This document shows positions 5,758 to 12,553 of a stretch of DNA of 18,430 nucleotides, piece after piece. The position numbers and the translations under genes were made by a program. The DNA lies in the NCBI GenBank assembly GCA_937927885.1, contig CALEZJ010000588.1:1-18430 (forward strand). Direction: 5' to 3'. This DNA is from an uncultured Paracoccaceae bacterium (GTDB lineage Bacteria > Pseudomonadota > Alphaproteobacteria > Rhodobacterales > Rhodobacteraceae). Numbering within the stretch: position 1 is the first letter of the stretch; every line of letters begins with the position of its first letter. The notes beneath the pieces are model-generated. The model was not told the origin of the DNA. It was given only the letters and a program-made list of their open reading frames with translations, and made no database searches.

Positions 5758-7848
5758 ATGATGGATCGTCTGGGCCTGCGCATCCGCATCCTGCTGTTCT
5801 TCGCCCTGCTTCTCGCCGGGGCCGTGGCGGCTATGGTCGCAGGCGGTTTCGTCGTGTTTCGCCGGGGCGGGGCCGAGGCCCTGTCGCCCGCCGTGGTGCA
5901 GGGAGGTCTGGTGGCCGGGTTCGCCATGGCGGCGCTGGTCGTCTGGGTCTGGTTCCTGTTCGACCAGAACGTCGCGCGCGCGATCGACGGCCTTTCCAGC
6001 GCCATTCGCGCCCGGGCCCATGCTGGAATCGAACATGATCTGGCCGCCGAGGCCAAGGCCGCGCGCTATCTGGGTGACCTCGCCCCGGCTGCCGAGGCGG
6101 TCACCCGCACACTGGTGCAGACCCGTTCGGCGCTGGCCGAATCCGTCGCGCGCGAAACGACGCGCCTGGCAGCGGAAAAGTCGCGTCTGGAAACCCTGCT
6201 CGCCGACGTCCCGGTTGCCGTGCTCTTGTGCACCGCAGAACACCAACTGGTGTTCTACAACGGTCAGGCGGTCGACATTCTGGGCGGCGGCACCGCTCCG
6301 GGGCTGGACCGCAACCTGCTGGATTATCTGCGCGAAGGGCCGATCCGCCATGCCTATGACCGGCTGGCCGGGCAGGGGGATGCCGACCAGGCGTCCGACC
6401 TCTTGTGCGCCACGGTCGCGGACGGACGGCTCTTGTCGGGGCGCATGCGGGTGCTCCGGCGCCGCGGCGATGCCACCGCGCCCGGCTATGTTCTGACCCT
6501 GCGCGACGTGACCGCCGACATTGCTGCCCACACCAGCCGCGATGCCCTGCTGATCGAGATTTTCGACCGCGTGCGCCGCCCGGCGGCGAACCTTCAGACC
6601 GTCATCGGTGTGCTGGCCGAACTGGAAGGGCAGGACGATGCCCCCGATCTCTCTGCCGCGATGATGGCCGAGGTCGAGGCTCTGACGCTGGCAATCACCG
6701 AACTGGGTGCGCGTTATGATGCGATCCAGTCCGACTGGCGCCCGCTGATCAACACCCGCTCGGCCGACCTGCTGGACGGGCTTTCGGCGCGGTTTCAGGC
6801 CGCCGGGCTGGGCCTGCAGACCGAAAGCCCCGAGTTGATCGTGCAGGTGGACGGTTTCGAGCTGGTCGCCTTCTGGACCTGGCTGGCAAGCAAGCTGGCC
6901 GAGGCCGGGATCGCCCGCGATTTTCGCATCGTCATCGAGGAAGAGGATGGCCCGGGAGCCCTGATGCGGCTGTGCGGGACCGGCGAGCCCCTTTCGGTCG
7001 GTCGACTCGATGCCTGGCTGACTGGCACGCTGGGGCGCGACACCGGCGAATTGACCGCCCGCGCCGTGCTTCAGGCCCATGGGGCCGAGGCCTGGCCTGA
7101 ATCGCTCCCGGGTCGCAACGCTGTTGTCATGCCGATCCGCAACGCCCGCCGCGCCGGGCGCAAGCTGAAACCCATCGCGCGCAAGGTGGTCTATGATTTC
7201 GACCTTTTGTCAAAAGCGCGCAACGCCGCGGTGGCCGACACAAGGCTTGAAGACCTGACCTATGTCGTCTTCGATACCGAGACGACGGGACTTGCGCCGT
7301 CGTCGGACTCCATCGTTCAGATCGCCGCGGTGCGGCTGGTGAACGGGCGGCGAGTGGAAAACGAAGTCTTCGACACGCTGGTGGACCCCAAACGCCCGAT
7401 CCCGCCGGGGTCGACCGATGTGCACGGGATCACCGATTCCATGGTGGTCGGCGCCCCCGATGTGGTCGAGGCCGGGCGCCAGTTCCACAAATTCGCCGAG
7501 GGCGCGGTGCTGGTCGCGCACAATGCCCCGTTTGACATGGAGTTCCTGCGTCGGCAGGAGGCGGCGATCGGCAAGACCTTTGATCACCCGATCCTGGACA
7601 CGGTGCTGTTGTCGGCGGTGGTCTATGGCCAGCTCGAACAGCACTCGCTGGATGCGCTCACCGCCCGGCTGGGCATCACCATTCCTGCCGAAGCCCGGCA
7701 CACCGCCATCGGCGACACGGTGGCGACAGCGGATGCGTTCCTCAAGCTGGTTCCCATGCTGCGCGCGCGCGGGTTTGAAACCTTTGGCCAGGTGCTGGCC
7801 GAAGTTCGAAAGCACGGCCGCCTGCTGAAGGACGCGAACGAGGGATGA
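5758..7848 (+). CDS. Membrane PAS / degenerate histidine kinase / DEDDh 3'-5' exonuclease fusion
   Basis: The ATG at 5758, one base after the response-regulator stop, gives 696 residues; an upstream GTG at 5737 is possible but lies within that gene. Layout: TM1 at about 11-34, TM2 at about 45-68, a helical linker to about 140, and a PAS-like domain at about 142-265 (LLADVPVAVLLCTAEHQLVF). A DHp-like helix follows (IFDRVRRPAANL, 268-279) in which the usual His is Asp270. Next comes a weak HATPase-like region at about 345-470 without clear N, G1 or G2 boxes, ending in MPIRNARR. The C-terminus is a DnaQ-type exonuclease (about 500-680): D506-T-E508, H588-NAPFD593 and H648-TAIGD653, the full DEDDh set. 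The exonuclease half should be active on 3' ends of DNA or RNA, placed at the cytoplasmic face of the membrane. The target is unknown. Annotation pipelines may call such proteins 'DNA polymerase III epsilon', which is misleading. Confidence 0.88.
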   Translation: MMDRLGLRIRILLFFALLLAGAVAAMVAGGFVVFRRGGAEALSPAVVQGGLVAGFAMAALVVWVWFLFDQNVARAIDGLSSAIRARAHAGIEHDLAAEAKAARYLGDLAPAAEAVTRTLVQTRSALAESVARETTRLAAEKSRLETLLADVPVAVLLCTAEHQLVFYNGQAVDILGGGTAPGLDRNLLDYLREGPIRHAYDRLAGQGDADQASDLLCATVADGRLLSGRMRVLRRRGDATAPGYVLTLRDVTADIAAHTSRDALLIEIFDRVRRPAANLQTVIGVLAELEGQDDAPDLSAAMMAEVEALTLAITELGARYDAIQSDWRPLINTRSADLLDGLSARFQAAGLGLQTESPELIVQVDGFELVAFWTWLASKLAEAGIARDFRIVIEEEDGPGALMRLCGTGEPLSVGRLDAWLTGTLGRDTGELTARAVLQAHGAEAWPESLPGRNAVVMPIRNARRAGRKLKPIARKVVYDFDLLSKARNAAVADTRLEDLTYVVFDTETTGLAPSSDSIVQIAAVRLVNGRRVENEVFDTLVDPKRPIPPGSTDVHGITDSMVVGAPDVVEAGRQFHKFAEGAVLVAHNAPFDMEFLRRQEAAIGKTFDHPILDTVLLSAVVYGQLEQHSLDALTARLGITIPAEARHTAIGDTVATADAFLKLVPMLRARGFETFGQVLAEVRKHGRLLKDANEG

Positions 7849-7860
7849 CGCATCGCGCCA

Positions 7861-7883
7861 GGGTGCGCCGCGCGGGCGCACCC
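7861..7883. terminator. Hairpin between convergent exonuclease-fusion and phaZ genes
   Basis: GGGTGCGCC (7861-7869) and GGCGCACCC (7875-7883) form a perfect 9-bp stem with a GCGCG loop. It lies in the 51-bp gap between two convergent stop codons, where a bidirectional terminator is expected. There is no U-tract on either side, so it would act weakly, with Rho, or by blocking transcript read-through. Confidence 0.45.
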
Positions 7884-7899
7884 CGCCGCGCTGCGCCCG

Positions 7900-9162
7900 T
7901 TATTCGGCGACGACGGCCAGCGGCGCCTTGTGCGCGGCGCGACGGTCCATGAAATCGAACACCAGCGGGCGGATGTTGTTGCGCCAGCTCGATCCGGCAA
8001 AGATGCCGTAATGGCCTGCGCCCGGCTCCAGGTGCTGGGCCTTCTGATCGTCGCGCAGCCCGGTCAGCAGGCCCAGCGCGGCCAGGCATTGGCCAGGGGC
8101 AGAAATATCATCCTTTGCCCCTTCGACGACCATCACCGACACATCGGTAATCGCGCCGATATCAACCTTGCGGCCATTCACCTCGAAGTCGTTGCGCGCG
8201 ATTTCGCGCTCCTTGAAAATCCGTTCGACGGTCGAAAGGTAGAATTCCGCCGTCATGTCCATCACCGCCAGGTACTCGTCATAAAACCTGTTGTGCTGGT
8301 CGCGCTCGCTGTCCTCGCCGCGTGCGGCGGCGGTGATCTTGTCGGAGAAGGCCTGCGCATGGCGTTCCAGGTTCATGCTGATGAAGCCGGCCAATTGCAG
8401 CAGACCCGGATAGACCTGCCGCCCGACGCCCGCATATTTGAAGCCGACTCGCTGGATCGCCAGGTGTTCCAACTGCCCCATCGTGACCCGGCGGCCAAAA
8501 TCGGTCACCTCGGTCGCTGCGGCGTCGGGGTCGACGGGGCCACCGATCAGGGTCAGGGTCAGGGGCTGGGCGCCGGGTTCCTCGGCCGCCAGCTTTGCGG
8601 TGGCGGCCAGCGCCAGCGGGACTGGCTGACACACCGCGATCACATGCGTGTCTGGCCCCAGATGCTTCATGAAATCAACGAGGTACTGGGTGTAATCCTC
8701 GATGTCGAACTTGCCCGCCGAAACCGGGATGTCGCGCGCATTATGCCAGTCGGTGATCCAGACCTCGGCATCGGGCAACAAGCTGGCTACGGTCGAGCGC
8801 AAGAGTGTCGCATAATGTCCCGACATCGGGGCGCACAGCAGGATGCGCCGCGATTTCTCCGGGCGGCCGTGTACCTTGAAGCGCACGAGATCGCCGAAAT
8901 CCCCCTGAACCTCGACCTGGGTTTCCACCAGATGGTCGCGCCCGTCGCTGCCCACCACGGTGCGGATGCCCCAGGCAGGCTTGATGACCATGCGGGCAAA
9001 GCTGCGTTCGGTCACGCGGCCCCATGCGGACATGACCTTGAACATCGGATTGGGCACCATGCCCCAGATCGGATACGAGGCAAAGGCCCGCGTCGATGCA
9101 CCCAACCATTCGTTGGTGTTGCGCATCGTTTCCATCAGGTCGTAGGTCATCATCTGTTTCAT
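7900..9162 (-). CDS. phaZ: Intracellular poly(3-hydroxyalkanoate) depolymerase
   Basis: The start at 9162 (MKQMMTYDLMETMRN) gives 420 residues and matches the family's usual start. GGAG lies 6 nt upstream; the frame extends further but the added part is unlike the family. The protein is an alpha/beta hydrolase of the PhaZ1 intracellular depolymerase type (PHB_depo_C, TIGR01849). The nucleophile is the cysteine of AVCQP (C178), with the candidate acid in EGAKDD and the histidine of GAGHYGIF (H384). It mobilises stored PHB from granules in the cytosol. The gene is divergent from phaC with only 104 bp between start codons, a standard Rhodobacterales arrangement, and shares its control region. 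Confidence 0.95.
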   Translation of the reverse strand: MKQMMTYDLMETMRNTNEWLGASTRAFASYPIWGMVPNPMFKVMSAWGRVTERSFARMVIKPAWGIRTVVGSDGRDHLVETQVEVQGDFGDLVRFKVHGRPEKSRRILLCAPMSGHYATLLRSTVASLLPDAEVWITDWHNARDIPVSAGKFDIEDYTQYLVDFMKHLGPDTHVIAVCQPVPLALAATAKLAAEEPGAQPLTLTLIGGPVDPDAAATEVTDFGRRVTMGQLEHLAIQRVGFKYAGVGRQVYPGLLQLAGFISMNLERHAQAFSDKITAAARGEDSERDQHNRFYDEYLAVMDMTAEFYLSTVERIFKEREIARNDFEVNGRKVDIGAITDVSVMVVEGAKDDISAPGQCLAALGLLTGLRDDQKAQHLEPGAGHYGIFAGSSWRNNIRPLVFDFMDRRAAHKAPLAVVAE

Positions 9163-9232
9163 CAGAAACTCCAGTGCACCGCGCAAGGAAGCATCGATTC
9201 GGTGCTTCCCCCAATAGGGTTGCCCGTTTATG

Positions 9233-9243
9233 CTGCGCTGCAG
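9233..9243. promoter_or_regulatory. Putative PhaR operator in the phaZ-phaC intergenic region
   Basis: CTGC-GCT-GCAG at 9233-9243 is an exact CTGC-N3-GCAG element, the PhaR target form I recall for Rhodobacter/Paracoccus. It is preceded by TG, so the longer core TGCTGC..TGCAG is shared with the phaP operator. It is 24 bp before the phaC ATG and 71 bp before the phaZ ATG, so bound PhaR could limit phaC and perhaps phaZ. Sequence match seen; binding inferred. Confidence 0.55.
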
Positions 9244-9266
9244 GAGTTTAGGGGGGGAGAGTGGCC

Positions 9267-11054
9267 ATGGCAACTTCTGAATATGACAATTCAGAGAAAC
9301 TAGAGGCCTTCACCGCGAATCTGGCGCGGATCGAGGCCTTGACGCAACGCCTGATTGCTGCTTTTGCAAAAAAGACGCCGCAGCGCAGTGAACTGCAGTC
9401 GCCGGATGCCGCATTGTACCTGCGCGCGGCCGGGGCCTATTGGACCGAGATGCTGCAACACCCCTCGAAGATCATCGAGCAGCAGGTCGAATACTGGGGC
9501 AAGACGCTCAAGCATTTCGCCGAGGCGCAGGAGGCCCTGGCAAAGGGCCAGTTGCAGGCGCCCGAGGACCACACCCCGGACGACAAGCGGTTCACCAACC
9601 CATTGTGGAAGACGCATCCCTATTTCAACTACATCAAGCAGCAATACCTGATGTCCTCGGCCGCGATCGAGCAGGCGATTGCCGACCTCGACACGCTGGA
9701 TGTGCGCGAAAAGAAGCGGCTGGAGTATTTCGGCAAACAGATCATCGACATGATGGCGCCGACGAATTTCCTTGGCACCAACCCCGACGCGCTGACCCGG
9801 GCGGTGGAAACCGAAGGGGAATCGCTGGTCAAGGGATTGGAGAACCTCGTGCGCGACATCGAGGCCAACAACGGCGAGTTGCTGGTCACGCTTTCGGACA
9901 AGGAAGCCTTCAAGGTTGGCGGCAACATCGGCACCGCCGAAGGCGCGGTGGTCTACCGCAACCGCATGTTCGAACTGATCCAGTACAAACCCCAGACCGC
10001 GCAGGTCCATGAAACCCCGCTGCTGATCTTTCCGCCATGGATCAACAAGTTCTACATCATGGACCTGAAGCCGCAGAACAGTCTGATCCGCTGGATTGTC
10101 GATCAGGGCTATACGCTGTTCGTGGTATCCTGGGTCAACCCCGATGCCAGCTATGCCGATGTCGGCATGGATACCTACATCCAGGAGGGCTATCTGGAGG
10201 CCATCGCCAAGGTCAAGGAACTGTGCGAAGTCAAGGCAATCAACGTGATCGGGTATTGCATCGCCGGGACCACCCTGTCGCTGACCCTGGCCCTGATGGA
10301 CAAGCGCAAGGACAAGTCGATCAAGTCAGCGACCTTCTTCACCACCCTCACCGACTTTTCCGATCAGGGCGAAGTGGGCGTGTTCCTCGAGGACGACTTC
10401 GTCAACGGGATCGAGGCCGAGGCGCAGGCAAAGGGCTATCTGCATTCGTTCTTCATGACCAAGACCTTCAGCTATCTGCGTTCGAACGACTTGATCTATG
10501 GTCCGGCGATCCGCAGTTACATGCTGGGCGAGGCGCCGCCAGCCTTCGATCTGCTGTTCTGGAACGGCGACGGCACCAACCTGCCCGGACGCATGGTGGT
10601 CGAATACCTGCGCGGCCTGTGTCAGCGCGACGAACTGTGCCGGGACGGGTTCGAGATTCTGGGCGAAAAGCTGCACATTTCGGGGGTCAAGGTGCCGGTC
10701 TGCGCCATCGCCTGCGAGACCGACCACATTGCCGCCTGGCGCAGCAGTTTTCGCGGCGTGTCAAAGATGGGATCGACGAACAAGACCTTCATCCTGTCGG
10801 AATCGGGCCATATCGCCGGGATCGTCAACCCGCCGAACAAGAAGAAATACGGCCATTACACCTCGGATGCGCCGATCAACGGCGATCCGGAAGCCTGGAG
10901 ATCAGAGGCCGACTACCATGAAGGATCGTGGTGGCCGCGCTGGGAGGAATGGCTGCGTGCCCGTTCGGGCAAGCTGATTCCCGCGCGTCCGCTGCCGGTC
11001 GAGGTGCTGGGCCCCGCTCCGGGAACCTATGTTCTCGCTAACCCCTCAGCGTGA
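9267..11054 (+). CDS. phaC: Class I poly(3-hydroxyalkanoate) synthase
   Basis: The ATG at 9267 gives 595 residues; a GTG six bases earlier would abut the GGGGGGGAGA ribosome site, so ATG is preferred. The N-terminal region (about 1-200) is the PhaC_N type, with FTNPLWKTHPYFNYIKQQYL, and the C-terminal half is the alpha/beta-hydrolase core. The lipase-box variant GYCIAG carries catalytic C331; the acid is D486 in CETDHIAAW and the histidine is H515 in SESGHIAG. It polymerises 3-hydroxybutyryl-CoA, releasing CoA, at the granule surface. About 600 residues and no PhaE/PhaR subunit partner fit class I. phaP and phaR follow on the same strand. The biosynthetic genes phaA and phaB are not in this window. 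Confidence 0.97.
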   Translation: MATSEYDNSEKLEAFTANLARIEALTQRLIAAFAKKTPQRSELQSPDAALYLRAAGAYWTEMLQHPSKIIEQQVEYWGKTLKHFAEAQEALAKGQLQAPEDHTPDDKRFTNPLWKTHPYFNYIKQQYLMSSAAIEQAIADLDTLDVREKKRLEYFGKQIIDMMAPTNFLGTNPDALTRAVETEGESLVKGLENLVRDIEANNGELLVTLSDKEAFKVGGNIGTAEGAVVYRNRMFELIQYKPQTAQVHETPLLIFPPWINKFYIMDLKPQNSLIRWIVDQGYTLFVVSWVNPDASYADVGMDTYIQEGYLEAIAKVKELCEVKAINVIGYCIAGTTLSLTLALMDKRKDKSIKSATFFTTLTDFSDQGEVGVFLEDDFVNGIEAEAQAKGYLHSFFMTKTFSYLRSNDLIYGPAIRSYMLGEAPPAFDLLFWNGDGTNLPGRMVVEYLRGLCQRDELCRDGFEILGEKLHISGVKVPVCAIACETDHIAAWRSSFRGVSKMGSTNKTFILSESGHIAGIVNPPNKKKYGHYTSDAPINGDPEAWRSEADYHEGSWWPRWEEWLRARSGKLIPARPLPVEVLGPAPGTYVLANPSA

Positions 11055-11074
11055 TCAAGGGGTTGCGATTTTCT

Positions 11075-11117
11075 TGCTGCAGTGCAGAATAAAGGCTTGA
11101 TTTTCTGCACTGCAGCA
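11075..11117. promoter_or_regulatory. Twin PhaR operator: perfect 15-bp inverted repeat before phaP
   Basis: TGCTGCAGTGCAGAA (11075-11089) and TTCTGCACTGCAGCA (11103-11117) are exact reverse complements separated by 13 bp. Each arm holds a CTGC-N3-GCAG site (11077-11087 and 11105-11115) with centres 28 bp apart. They lie 58-100 bp before the phaP ATG. A possible TTGATT/CATATT promoter (11097-11102, 11120-11125, 17-bp spacing) would place the right-hand site between -35 and -10, which fits repression. PhaR binding is inferred from family knowledge. Confidence 0.7.
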
Positions 11118-11174
11118 TGCATATTCTCCTCATCGCAAGGGGCCGGACAGACCGGACAAGCAAGGAGAATAGAG

Positions 11175-11651
11175 ATGGCAAAGAACGATTTCACCAAAGT
11201 CATGCAGGACATGATGGGCGCTTTCCCGGTCGACACCAAGTCGATGCAGGACGCGTTCAAGACCCAGGCTGCGCTGGGCGAAAAGCTGAGCAAGGTCGCG
11301 CTGGAAGCCGCCGAGAAATCGGCCGAGCTGTCCAACAAGTGGACCAAGGCCGCTCTGGTGAAGATCGGTGAAGTCTCGACCGTCAAGGAAGAGCCCGCCG
11401 ACTACGCGAAGGCCGTGACCGACTTCGCTTCGGCCTCGGCCGAGATGGCTGCCGAGCACATGGCTGCCTTTGCCGAGATCGCCAAGCGCGTTCAGATGGA
11501 CACCGTCGAGCTGATGCTGGCCGCCGGCAAGGACATGTCGGCCGAAGCCACCGCCGCCGTGCAGAAGGTCACCGCCGACGTGACCGCCGCGGCGAAAAAA
11601 GCGACCGAAGAAGTGCAGGCCGTGGCCAAGAAAGCCGCCGCTGCCAAGTGA
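11175..11651 (+). CDS. phaP: Phasin, PHA granule-associated protein
   Basis: The ATG at 11175 follows AAGGAG at 7-8 nt and gives a 158-residue protein. The frame is open upstream to 11082, but that extension would cover the operator and promoter region. The sequence is highly helical, rich in Ala, Lys and Glu, with amphipathic repeats (SVALEAAEKSAELSN-like stretches, AKAVTDFASASAEMAAEH) and a lysine/alanine-rich tail (AVAKKAAAAK). This is typical of alphaproteobacterial phasins (phasin_2 family). Phasins coat PHB granules, limit their fusion and are made in step with polymer. A strong intrinsic terminator follows, and the twin PhaR operator precedes, so phaP is probably its own transcription unit, highly expressed when PhaR is titrated by polymer. 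Confidence 0.93.
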   Translation: MAKNDFTKVMQDMMGAFPVDTKSMQDAFKTQAALGEKLSKVALEAAEKSAELSNKWTKAALVKIGEVSTVKEEPADYAKAVTDFASASAEMAAEHMAAFAEIAKRVQMDTVELMLAAGKDMSAEATAAVQKVTADVTAAAKKATEEVQAVAKKAAAAK

Positions 11652-11660
11652 TCGGGGAGG

Positions 11661-11680
11661 CCCCCGTCCTCCCTCGGGGG
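11661..11680 (+). other. Short hairpin after phaP
   Basis: CCCCCG (11661-11666) and CGGGGG (11675-11680) form a 6-bp stem with an eight-base loop just after the phaP stop. It may help 3'-end stability together with the terminator 13 nt further on. Confidence 0.35.
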
Positions 11681-11692
11681 TGACCGACCCAG

Positions 11693-11721
11693 AGGCGGAC
11701 CGCATCGCGGTCCGCCTTTTT
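11693..11721 (+). terminator. Intrinsic terminator of phaP
   Basis: AGGCGGACCGC (11693-11703) and GCGGTCCGCCT (11707-11717) form a perfect 11-bp stem with a three-base loop, followed by five T residues (11717-11721). This is the clearest Rho-independent terminator in the window and isolates phaP from phaR. Confidence 0.9.
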
Positions 11722-11756
11722 CGTTTGGCGGCGCTGATTTGGCCGTATTTCCCGTT

Positions 11757-11772
11757 CTTTGGCACGCCAAAG
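11757..11772. promoter_or_regulatory. 16-bp near-palindrome in the phaR upstream region
   Basis: CTTTGGC (11757-11763) and GCCAAAG (11766-11772) are perfect inverted arms around AC. The site lies 75-90 bp before the phaR start, in the spacer after the phaP terminator. Its shape is that of a dimeric repressor or activator operator. I cannot name the regulator. Confidence 0.3.
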
Positions 11773-11817
11773 GGCAAAAAATCCTGTTTCCCCGCAGGCG
11801 CGCGCGGTCTAGTCTTG

Positions 11818-11828
11818 CTGCAACGCAA
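11818..11828. promoter_or_regulatory. Degenerate PhaR-like site before phaR
   Basis: CTGC-AAC-GCAA at 11818-11828 matches CTGC-N3-GCAG at seven of eight defined positions and is preceded by TTG, as in the phaP site. It lies 18 bp before the GTG start, a place suited to autoregulation of phaR. As it is inexact, this is only a candidate. Confidence 0.4.
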
Positions 11829-11846
11829 AATCCGGGGAGCCCAGCC

Positions 11847-12407
11847 GTGTCCGAGTCCCAAAAGCCGCTGCTGATCAAGCGCTATGCCTCGCGCAGGCTC
11901 TACAACACCGAAAGCAGCGATTATGTCACGCTCGAGGATATTGCGGGCTTCATCCGGGCCGGGCGCGAGGTGCAGATCGTCGACCTGAAGACCGGCGACG
12001 ACCTGACGCGGCAATACCTGCTGCAGATCATCGCCGAGCACGAAAGCCGGGGCGAGAACGTGTTGCCGCTGGAGGTGCTGACCGATCTGGTGCGCTCCTA
12101 TACCGCGCAGGCGCAATCGGTGGTGCCGCAGTTTCTGGAAATGTCGTTCAACATGCTGCGCGAAGGGCCCGACAAACTGGCCGCGATCAATCCGATGATG
12201 GCGCAGATGGCCAAGATGCCCGGGTTCGAGGCGATGCGGCGCCAGCAGCAGGCGTTCATGGAATCGATGATGTCAGGCTGGAAGGCCATGCCCGGCATGC
12301 CCGCCCCCCGCGAGGATGCCGACGAAGAGCCCGAGGGCGAGGATCTGGCGGCAATCCGTCGCCAGTTGGCGGCGCTGGAGGCGAAGCTTTCGAAGATGGG
12401 CCGCTAA
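11847..12407 (+). CDS. phaR: Polyhydroxyalkanoate synthesis repressor
   Basis: The GTG at 11847 with GGGGAG about 8 nt upstream gives 186 residues; the longer open frame to 11739 adds unrelated sequence. The N-terminal DNA-binding domain (PHB_acc_N, about residues 8-70) contains KRYASRRLYNTESSDYVTLE and QIVDLKTGDDLTR. The polymer-binding accumulation-regulator part follows (SVVPQFLEMSFNML, about 90-105), and the end is an acidic stretch plus a short coiled coil (AAIRRQLAALEAKLSKMG). PhaR represses phaP, and usually itself, and is released when it binds nascent PHB. It follows the phaP terminator with its own 125-bp spacer, so it likely has its own promoter. Confidence 0.95.
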   Translation: MSESQKPLLIKRYASRRLYNTESSDYVTLEDIAGFIRAGREVQIVDLKTGDDLTRQYLLQIIAEHESRGENVLPLEVLTDLVRSYTAQAQSVVPQFLEMSFNMLREGPDKLAAINPMMAQMAKMPGFEAMRRQQQAFMESMMSGWKAMPGMPAPREDADEEPEGEDLAAIRRQLAALEAKLSKMGR

Positions 12408-12553
12408 GGGCGGGGGCGGGGGCCTTCGGCGCCCTCTTTGCCTTCGGCCCCCAGCCGCGCCGAGGGCGCGCAATCCTCGGCTGGAACGCTTCACCTTAGC
12501 GTTCCCGAGACCCTTCGGATCCCCCAGGACAGGTTCCGCACAAAGACGCGGGA
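12408..12553. other. Intergenic region between convergent phaR and RACo-like gene, with hairpins
   Basis: No gene seen. GGAACGCT (12483-12490) pairs perfectly with AGCGTTCC (12498-12505) around a seven-base loop, and CCGAGG/CCTCGG arms lie just before it (about 12462-12480). No T-tract follows on either strand. The region probably serves as a weak or Rho-dependent terminator for both converging genes. Confidence 0.35.

Noticed and set aside
5668..7080. Long - strand open frame opposite the receiver and exonuclease-fusion genes
   Set aside because: Low-complexity Gly/Arg/Gln composition and no recognisable domain; a shadow of the GC-rich coding strand.
7249..7800. DNA polymerase III epsilon subunit (dnaQ) as identity of the exonuclease gene
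   Set aside because: The exonuclease motifs match the superfamily, but the N-terminal TM, PAS and kinase-like parts are incompatible with a replicative proofreading subunit.
7930..9303. Long + strand open frame opposite phaZ
   Set aside because: Same length as the phaZ frame and antisense to it; phaZ has catalytic motifs and a proper ribosome site.
11082..11174. 31-codon N-terminal extension of phasin
   Set aside because: It would start within the left operator arm and lacks a ribosome site; AAGGAG before the ATG at 11175 marks the true start.
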